Source of the DNA: Sipunculus nudus
Taxonomy: Eukaryota; Annelida; Sipuncula; Golfingiida; Sipunculidae
Length of the DNA stretch: 64,000 bases
Direction: 5' to 3'
NCBI GenBank assembly: GCA_026874595.1
Contig: CM049306.1
Location: forward strand, 25,411,519 to 25,475,518
Under the pieces are notes generated by a model, which worked only from the letters and a program-made list of their open reading frames with translations, was not told where the DNA came from and ran no database searches. Positions 56,677 through 64,000 of the stretch are shown in pieces. Position numbers and translations under genes: made by a program. Each line of letters opens with the position of its first letter. The stretch's first letter is position 1.

Positions 56677-56734
<58 letters not shown>
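56677..56734. repeat. (TA)n microsatellite
   Basis: About 29 TA units. Confidence 0.95.
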
Positions 56735-56736
<2 letters not shown>

Positions 56737-56918
56737 GTCTCCGATTCTGTCACATCTATCCAATGTTACTGAGCAACATGGAAGAATGTCACGCTGAACT
56801 GTGCTGATTTCTAGTGAATCGAGTCATGTCCTTTCTTTTAACTGAACTATTTATACTGGCAGTATAACAATTATTTCGAGAGGCGACCTGTGACATCCGA
56901 TTTTAGTGTGTATGCAAA

Positions 56919-57071
56919 ATGACAGCCCCGAAGAGCGGTTTCAAGAAACTGGGAGAAATAAATCTGTCAATGTTCAATAAGTGCGAAGGGATGCGACACG
57001 AAAGTAATCCGAGGGACAGTGTCCAGGCGAGCACCTATCTGAAGAGAGAGGTTGGTATCATGAGACGGTGA
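56919..57071 (+). CDS. Possible 50-codon ORF or first exon
   Basis: An ATG in CAAAATGA context opens TAPKSGFKKLGEINLSMFNK, then CEGMRHESNPRDSVQAST, and stops at 57,071. Its codons are mixed and GC-richer than the surroundings, as in real exons. The only donor candidate, GAG|GTTGGT, is weak. It is convergent with the minus-strand membrane-protein gene that ends at 57,227. Low confidence. Confidence 0.22.
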   Translation: MTAPKSGFKKLGEINLSMFNKCEGMRHESNPRDSVQASTYLKREVGIMRR

Positions 57072-57226
57072 ATGGGCAAAGGTAAATGTGGAATAACCTT
57101 TTGGACAACACCTAAATCCTCAAAAGTGTAGTAGAAATATGACTTTTTACCTTCGTTATCAATCAGTTCCCTTTTCACTGGATGCAAACATACATACTAT
57201 AATACAATGTAGATAAGCAACTAGGT

Positions 57227-57991
57227 CTATACTAGGTCATCCTCCTCAATAACTGGATGTAACTCACTAACGAAAATTGCTTTTTCCTCATGTGCGTATC
57301 TTTGTGAGCTTCGTTTTGGATCTACTTCGTGTGGTTCCTCCACAGTGTAATACAGAGCTTCCGCCCCCTCCTGGCAAAACTGATCATCACTGCCTTGAAG
57401 CAGCAGATTCGACCAGGGACTGGTTTTACCGGAAGCAGCGTCTGGAGATTCGACAGCGGGGCTGGAGTTTAGAGAATCAAAAGAAGAAGCAACACTGGTG
57501 TGTAAAAGCAGGCTTGTGTATTCCTCCTCGTGTACAGTTTCCCCATCTCGAGGCAGATCTTTCGCTGGTTTCGGTTCTTCCAAAGCGCCATCTAGCGGCT
57601 TCGTTTGTTCATCGTTGCCTGTGAGCGAACTTGTGGAAGCCCCGGTCCGACCAAATCGGCTTAGTCTCCGGACTTTTTGTAAAATTAAATGCGTTTGGGC
57701 TTTGGCTTCTCTCTTTTCTGCACGCCGAATTTTGTCCATGTCTGACATGTACTTACTGACCCCGTGGTCGCTCTTGTCTTTCTTTATTACAGACGCAATC
57801 ATTAGTAAAATGGAGAGTCCGTATATACACACCACGGCCACTGCGTAGTACATGGCTCCCTGATCGTCATACGGCGGAGAGGTAGCGAAGATGTGGTGCG
57901 CGTCAGAGTTGGGATCATCTTGAAGAAATATCAGCATGGACTGGTTCCCGATATGTTTAACCCGAAGATGCAACAAAGGCGGTCCCGTCAT
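57227..57991 (-). CDS. Single-pass membrane protein, KCNE-like topology (254 residues)
   Basis: A ~46-residue N-terminus with an N-glycosylation sequon (NQS, residue 16) precedes one membrane segment at about 48-69 (YAVAVVCIYGLSILLMIASV). A basic juxtamembrane KKDKSDHGVSKYM and a lysine/arginine-rich helix (DKIRRAEKREAKAQT) follow. The long acidic, serine-rich tail ends VSELHPVIEEDDLV. An extracellular N-terminus, one helix and a charged juxtamembrane segment are the layout of KCNE potassium-channel beta subunits, but I see no decisive KCNE residue pattern. The frame opens 45 bases upstream at a TGA inside the 46-bp minisatellite, so the ATG is the only sensible start unless an upstream exon is spliced in. 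Confidence 0.7.
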   Translation of the reverse strand: MTGPPLLHLRVKHIGNQSMLIFLQDDPNSDAHHIFATSPPYDDQGAMYYAVAVVCIYGLSILLMIASVIKKDKSDHGVSKYMSDMDKIRRAEKREAKAQTHLILQKVRRLSRFGRTGASTSSLTGNDEQTKPLDGALEEPKPAKDLPRDGETVHEEEYTSLLLHTSVASSFDSLNSSPAVESPDAASGKTSPWSNLLLQGSDDQFCQEGAEALYYTVEEPHEVDPKRSSQRYAHEEKAIFVSELHPVIEEDDLV

Positions 57992-58385
57992 TCTGGATGA
58001 TGTACCACTATCGTGTGTATCCTTACTCTCTGTTCATTCCGGATGATGTACCACTATCGTGTGTATCCTCACTGTCTATTCTTTCCAGAAGATGTACAAC
58101 TATCGTGTGTATCCTCACTCTCTGTTCATTCCGGATGATGTACCACTGTCGTGTGTATCCTCACTGTCTATTCTTTCCAGAAGATGTACAACTATCGTGT
58201 GTATCCTCACTCTCTGTTCATTCCGGATGATGTACCACTATCGTTTGTATCCTCACTCCCTGTTCATTCCGTATGACGTACCACTATCGTGTGTATCTTC
58301 ACTCTCTGTTCATCCTGGATATCCTCACTCTCTATTCATTCCGGATGATGTACCACTATCGTGTGTATCCTCACCCTCTGTTTAT
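57989..58385 (+). repeat. 46-bp minisatellite, about eight copies, overlapping a start codon
   Basis: The unit CATTCCGGATGATGTACCAC then TATCGTGTGTATCCTCACTC (46 bp in all) repeats with GATG anchors at 58,045, 58,091 and 58,137 and onward. A variant unit with CTTTCCAGAAGATG alternates early on. The first unit includes the CAT that is the minus-strand ATG of the membrane-protein gene. The plus-strand ORFs of 77 and 124 codons are read-through of the repeat, which shifts frame by one each unit. Confidence 0.9.
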
Positions 58386-59490
58386 TTATCACACCCGGTC
58401 AATCCTGGAAAATATAAGCAACACTTGAATTAAATTCCACCAGGGCATACAGACTCAACAACATCGTAAGCTAGTCCTTTAAATGATAATGTACTAAAAA
58501 TGTACACATATAGCAGATATGGGTGTCAGTGTGTGTTGGCCTGTTTGCTTTTATTCAGAAATGTAATAACATAGATGCATACCAGACACATCTAACATAT
58601 CTTTCTGGTCTGGAAAATTACACTTTAACACTGCGAGTCGCATCATTCTGTCAGCCTTTCAAAAGAATTTTTCCACAACATCAGGAACATCTATTGACGA
58701 CGAGTGACACAAAGTTTTTAAGTGGGTTATAGAAAGAACGTATTTCATTTGTTAAATTTAGAATGATTTCTGGCATGTTTCTCGTTTCATTCATTTACAA
58801 CCAGAAAAACCTTCAAAACTGGCCCAATGGACCCTGACACAGCACACTGCGCAGACTCGGACTCACAAGAATACGACTCTGCTGTTAAGGGATTGTTTGA
58901 TCAAAATCTGACCCCAGCAATGCACCGGGGCTTCTAAATACACCAACGTCGAAGGTAAAAATGTAGTGAAGAGGACAATGTGTTGGGTAAGAAATGTTTC
59001 AAGGCGAATAAGATAAACATGGGTGTTTTTGTGGTGAGGACTTTATGAAATACGGAATAAGTAATACGCATGTGAAATGTAAGCAGAAGGGGTTTCCTTG
59101 AAATGGAACAAATTTTGATTTTGATGTTGAGACAGTTGAGACATGTAGTCCCGGCCGTCCCAGTGCTCAAACAGAAGAGGTTCGTTTAGAGTAGAAACGA
59201 CCTTTGCCGGCAGGGTGCCTGACACAGCTGACGGACGTAACCCGCAGTGCGCATGCTGATCGAAAGTCTGTAATCCTCCAGTGATGATCATCAGTATTCG
59301 TCCTAAGTAAAATGATGTATATGAGTAGGTGTGTTTGAATGCATGGTTATATTTAAGATTTTATGTAGGATGCAATATTTCGACACCAGGTAAACAACAA
59401 TCACAAGAAGATATCTTCAGATCAGATTCAATGGTGCAAGTTACGGTATCAGCATTTATTTAGTACAGTGGATGGTTAAAAAAGAATACG
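58386..59490. other. Upstream of the membrane-protein gene; no firm exon
   Basis: A minus-strand ORF of 82 codons (59,291-59,043) starts MIITGGLQTFDQHAHCGLRP and has fairly protein-like composition. It could be an upstream exon of the 57.2-kb gene, but no good donor is visible at its end. Confidence 0.3.
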
Positions 59491-59812
59491 TAAGGCCAAA
59501 CAAAAATAAAAGGTATGGTTCTCAGGCACCGCCCGCCTCAATTTTAACCCCCCCCCCCGCACCAAACATTATTATTTTGATTTTCATCTTTATAGAAGAT
59601 AAAATAATACAATTTCGATAGATTTTCTTTGTTATGTAGTGCTTTACCTGTTTAGCAAAAAGAAACCTGTCTTTTTCATGCTTTTTCCCTGATCATATGA
59701 CATTTTTATCGAAACATACAAAAAAAGGTAAAAAAATTAAATACCGCCCGCCCGCATAGATTAAAAATAAGTGCCTGAGAACCATACCCTATTATTTTTT
59801 TTCTGGCCTAAT
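59491..59812. mobile_element. MITE, copy 2 (GGTATGGTTCTCAGGCAC family)
   Basis: Left end TAAGGCCAAACAAAAATAAA then AGGTATGGTTCTCAGGCACC; right end GTGCCTGAGAACCATACCCT then TTCTGGCCTAATT. The interior matches the 39.5-kb copy (TTTCTTTGTTATGTAGTGCT, CTGTTTAGCAAAAAG), with a C-run expansion near 59,550. Confidence 0.85.
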
Positions 59813-62399
59813 TTAACATGACTAAAGATATTCTGAATTTATCATGAATAATTTAAAAAGGCCCACGGGCTGCACTTACTTTGTTCTGTGTATTGAACGA
59901 GAATAAACGTATTATATAGACGACAAAGCATTAAGAAGGCTAATTTGAGATTTTCCATTTATGCCGTTACTGTTTAATACCTCAAGGCACATTTCACTCG
60001 CTTGGTTTGAAATTTTGGTCATTTTGGTCTAACGTCTCTGTGGTACACAAAAAAAATTCATGTAATACTGGAGCCTCGAAATAACACATCTCAAATCCTA
60101 AGTAATCATACATTCTGTTTCACCTACCTGTGTCCTTCTCCTTTTGTGGAGATAATTTTCTCATATAAAACCTTACATATCAACTTCATAGAAAACTACA
60201 AAAGGAGCTGTAGACCGAATACGTCATTAAAGAATTTTAAAGTGAATAAATCCCAAGTTTCTTTTAGAACTATCGGATTATTCCCTTGATCTGAAAGATA
60301 AAAGGGTCTCCTGCATGAGTAACGATAATTTGTTTTGAATTAGTATTATTATTACAGTGTGTACTTGACATCACCCGATCATCAACCGCTAAACGAGTCA
60401 TTTATTGCATGTGGCCAGTGAGCTCAACTGCCATAAGTGGTCTGAGATTTTGTACATCTTAAAGTTATATTTTTAAAAGATTTTAATAAATTTAAATTTT
60501 TAAATTTTATGGAAAATAGGTATTGTGTTCCTTTGTTGGAAATTAGAGTGGAAATGTAATGATCCTGCTATTTAAATAAATCTTCAAGATAATACATATG
60601 TACATGTGAACAGTGGCTGACGGAACAGAATAAAGTCATTTTTCAACTCTATAGAATATACATTGATCAGTTAAATGCTGTATATGTAACTCGGGTTTTG
60701 ATAATTACAATAGATTTGTCCTTAAATTCCTCAGCTTTGAAATATCAAACCCTAAATCCGCAAAGTTTAGTAACATTAGTTTTTCCAAAGACAATATAAT
60801 ACATTGACCATGTTAACAAGACACGTGTATCTGTAAAGCATTCAAATCGAAGTCACTGCGGTAGGCCTAATCTCACCCAAATCTCAGAGCTTTGTAAGTT
60901 AAAATACTACCTCCCCTGTGGCCACTTTAAACAGCAATACACCAGAAAACGAACCTGCTGGTAGCCATAAAGCTTTCTTCTGTTTAACCAGTGATGGCCC
61001 GCTGATGCTTTTTACAGCATAAATAAATATATGTCGTTGGATGAGCATTCCCCTCCTACTCCAGCATAGCTGAAAGAATACCTGGTGAATCCTTCAAGCT
61101 TAAATTGATGTCTCTCCCCAGAAACTGCTTAGAATATGTCGAGTACTATACGTGATGTCACAGTTCCAGGAAATAGAGTAAAAATGGACTGATAAGCACC
61201 TGCCATACACTATTATAATCAGCACAGCCCTCAAAATGCCTCTGGGTGTGATAAAAAAATACACAAAGAAATCAGGCATTCTTTCAAAGGGGTTTGTATC
61301 TTTTGGATGTATTATCTGCTCCATTCAGTGCTGATACAGGAAACAGCCAGGGCTGCTGCAGGGTATAAGGATTGATGCGCGTATCTTATCGACTGTAGAG
61401 ATAAGCTACTTGCCGTTCATTCTATTTTATTTCCACAAACGACTTAACATTCATGAAGCTATAGTCGTGTATTGCCGCAGGTCTGAACCTCCCACCTATT
61501 TTTGCATGCCGAAGTTTCTTTACTCTTTGTTCTTGCTGAATATAAAATATTGCAGGAAAGTGGATCAGGGGAAGTAAGAACACTTTTGACGGAACTTCAG
61601 GCAATAGATAATACAGTGCAATTTTAAACCACCTATCCCTTTACCGGGTCAGCACTAAAATATATATATATATATGGGTTAGACATTTTGCAAACAGATA
61701 ACCCAACTAACAGATAAACAAATTCATTTATTGAAAACATAATTTACTAGGCGATCCCTGATTGGAACATATGCTCATTGGTGAAGTTTAAAAATGTGTA
61801 TGAGAGGTGGAAATAGAAGCATGTGCCTAGGTCACAGATAATTAATGACATACAGACCCCGGTACAAAAAGGGAAATTAAGAATGATCCGACTGGCATTT
61901 CGGTGACAAATAAGTAAAACTACCCTCCGTCACTGCGCGTTAATATGCATTGTTAGAAGGTGACATTTATATTGAAATACGACAAAACGTGTGCTATAAT
62001 ACACTTAAAATAAATGTCAAGATCCAGTATTTTCATTGTGAATCAATAAAGATATATCAATGAGTAGTTATAGAAAGAGTTTTGTTTTATGAAATTTATA
62101 CGTGTGTTCGAGACAAGACTAACTATTTGAATCTACTCAGTTTTTAGGGCTGTACATTAATCATTCTGAATGTAATCCGTCACCAGAGAAAGCCACTTTT
62201 AACTGATATTGTAAAAAATGTGTAATGACCGTCCTGCTGCCATTTAAAATTCATTCTTATGAGCATATCCGGAGTTCGTCCGGAACCGTCAGTTATAATA
62301 TAGATTACATTAATACATAAAGTTGCCTTTCTGGTCATGCGGTGAAGGTCATATACGTGGCTCAGAAAAATACAAATCAACTATACAATTGACTAATTC
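59813..62399. other. AT-rich intergenic DNA, nothing recognised
   Basis: Only ORFs up to 74 codons. A short (TA)n lies at ~61,661-61,675. No repeats with clear ends found. Confidence 0.4.
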
Positions 62400-62412
62400 A
62401 CACACACACACA

Positions 62413-62480
<68 letters not shown>

Positions 62481-62491
62481 ATATATATATA

Positions 62492-62530
<39 letters not shown>
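62400..62530. repeat. (CA)n(CT)n(TA)n compound microsatellite
   Basis: CA units, about 30 CT units with minor breaks, then TA units to 62,530. Confidence 0.95.
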
Positions 62531-62532
<2 letters not shown>

Positions 62533-63088
62533 GTCAAAAGGCATGCGTCATTAAAGTTAAGACTTTCGCCTTTTCTATGGCATTGTATCAGAGAACAAAC
62601 CGAGAGTCCTATTGTCAAATGTTGTGGCTTCCTGGCTTACTCATCAAGTGAAAAATAAGAAATATGCACTTAATTGGTCATTTGATACAATTATCTGGGA
62701 TAGTATGGTTTCTGCACGCCTACAATAGATTGTATTAAACCATAAATTATTTCGGGATGGCAATAAAATATCAAAGTCCCAAAGGCTATGAGAGGAGTAA
62801 ATAACAGCACTTACTACACTCTGGTCCTTCGAGTACCATCAATGCAGCAGAACAGTAGACGTCTTTTCAATAAATTTCTTGGTATTCTTATAACATTCCC
62901 AGCAGGTGCTATTCCTGTTGGCTCGATCTGAACTAACTTACTACATGAAGCACTAGACTTAAGTGACGATACAAGATCAATAAGAACTTACACTCGCTCA
63001 CTGAACAGTTACTGAATTTTTTTTTAGTTCCAGTTGCTTTGTTTGGCAGCTCCGCTGTTCGGAGAGGAATTATGATTAAACATTATTC

Positions 63089-63120
<32 letters not shown>

Positions 63121-64000
63121 ATGTGTGTGTGTGTGTGTGACGAAGCAGATTTCTTGTTCTAATTTACTACTTTAATTAAGTTCAACAAGAGCTCTTTCGA
63201 ACACTGGGCAGGGGCAGATTTAGGGAGCCCCCTTTTCGACCTAAAATATGAAAAATCATGCTTAATACCCTAAATGGCGTCAGAATTTGAGTATCGCTCC
63301 GTTTCCTTCCCTGATTCCTTAAGCGACAGTTATATTTATAGTCTACTGGCATCACTGGGCACACTTGTTCCCACCTCACCCCCTTTTTCTATCCGCCCTT
63401 GTTGTATTTCTTGCTTTCCTGTATTGTCTTTCTACTGTATCCACAAACACACCGTGGAACAATTGGACCGAATGTGCTCGAAATATATATGGTAACTTTC
63501 TAAATTACAATTTATTGTGTATAAATTTTATTTTAGATTTGATGTTTTAATATCGCCCTCTTTCTAATATATGCGTGTAATAGTTGCTTTCCAAAATACA
63601 CATTCCAGTAACATGTATTATTCAGCGAGCGTCTTTTGTAGACTGCTATATCGTGCTTGATTTAACTGACGACGTTAAAGATCCTACATATGCACGCGAC
63701 ATCTTGTCGGTTTAACCCAGACAAAGCTCACGGGACAGCCTGGAACCAGACATGAGCTTTGATCGTTACCTCTGCGAGTAAGAATTTGTCCATTGCTGAA
63801 AGAGAATTAATACGCAAGCCTTTATGAAAGATTCTAATTACATTTCATCTTAAACCATATACAATGTTAAAAACAAATTATACTACAGATTCAGGTGAAC
63901 GCATATATGAACGCATATATGAACCTAACTGACCTTTTGTAAACTGAAGGTAATCCCTTGGAGCTGTTATAAAATTAAGACAGAAATCCTGGATATCACC
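62531..64000. other. Right edge: intergenic with a (GT)n and a hAT-like end pair
   Basis: (TA)n(GT)n at 63,090-63,139. CAGGGGCAGATTTAGGGAGC at 63,209 and the complement of CAAGGGCGGATAGAAAAAGG ending near 63,401 face each other like ends of a ~190-bp hAT-type MITE, but no target duplication is found. No gene recognised. Confidence 0.3.

Noticed and set aside
58059-58433. 124-codon plus-strand ORF with repeated (D/Y)DVPLSCVSSLS
   Set aside because: It is read-through of the 46-bp minisatellite, whose unit length is not a multiple of three, so the apparent peptide repeat skips frames.
63209-63401. Small hAT MITE with CAGGGGC and GCCCTTG ends
   Set aside because: The ends are only loosely complementary and no 8-bp duplication flanks them.
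1-64000. CRISPR array, bacterial operon, integron or phage
   Set aside because: No regularly spaced identical short repeats with unique spacers, no ribosome-binding-site-led ORF chains, and clear spliced eukaryotic genes; the tandem repeats lack spacers.

Overview
This window is AT-rich animal DNA, most likely from a bivalve or another marine mollusc. Four things point that way: coding sequence split by GT-AG introns; an intronless, non-canonical HSP70 of the kind expanded in bivalves; many long (TA)n microsatellites; and a dense layer of transposon remnants and small inverted-repeat elements. No bacterial or organellar gene organisation is visible. The species assignment is inference.

Layout, left to right. 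1-7.5 kb: no convincing gene; TTGACACACGG inverted-repeat motifs, two perfect AGGTCA-N3-TGACCT palindromes, several degenerate ~120-150 bp tandem repeats and an ACATTATCGG motif array. 8,289-9,978: a non-autonomous hAT transposon with CAGGG termini and an 8-bp target duplication. 10,646-17,213: a decayed Ty3/gypsy-type LTR retrotransposon on the minus strand (LTR, polypurine tract, RT and protease fragments, Gag with zinc knuckle, tRNA-Lys-type primer site, truncated second LTR). 17.9-21.1 kb: a 279-bp dimeric satellite, copies of a dispersed repeat, a further LTR fragment and a pair of tRNA-like SINE units. 23,795-24,042: a MITE with 60-bp terminal inverted repeats. 24,307-26,039: an HSP70 gene with at least one frameshift and a shortened, very basic C-terminus.

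29,082-37,098 (minus): a five-coding-exon gene for a 150-residue protein that I do not recognise. It was assembled here from consistent splice sites and reading phases, and each exon is too short to stand out as an ORF. A CCAAT/GC-box/CRE/X-box-like cluster near 40.2-40.3 kb is a candidate promoter for it.

42.6-43.1 kb holds a second promoter-like CpG stretch (NRF1 and ETS sites) with a short ORF. 43,551-44,242 is a GC-rich palindromic mobile element. 45.4-46.0 kb is a decayed LINE 3' part. 47,072-49,265 is a 2.2-kb inverted-repeat element with a near-perfect ~88-bp hairpin nested inside. 57,227-57,991 (minus) encodes a 254-residue single-pass membrane protein with KCNE-like topology, and a 46-bp minisatellite runs into its start codon. 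A MITE copy at 59.5 kb matches one at 39.5 kb. The remaining DNA is AT-rich and carries microsatellites.

The genes show no sign of working together. The window reads as ordinary gene-poor invertebrate sequence shaped by mobile elements. The most unusual items are the unrecognised five-exon gene, the nested inverted repeat at 47-49 kb and the GC-palindrome element.
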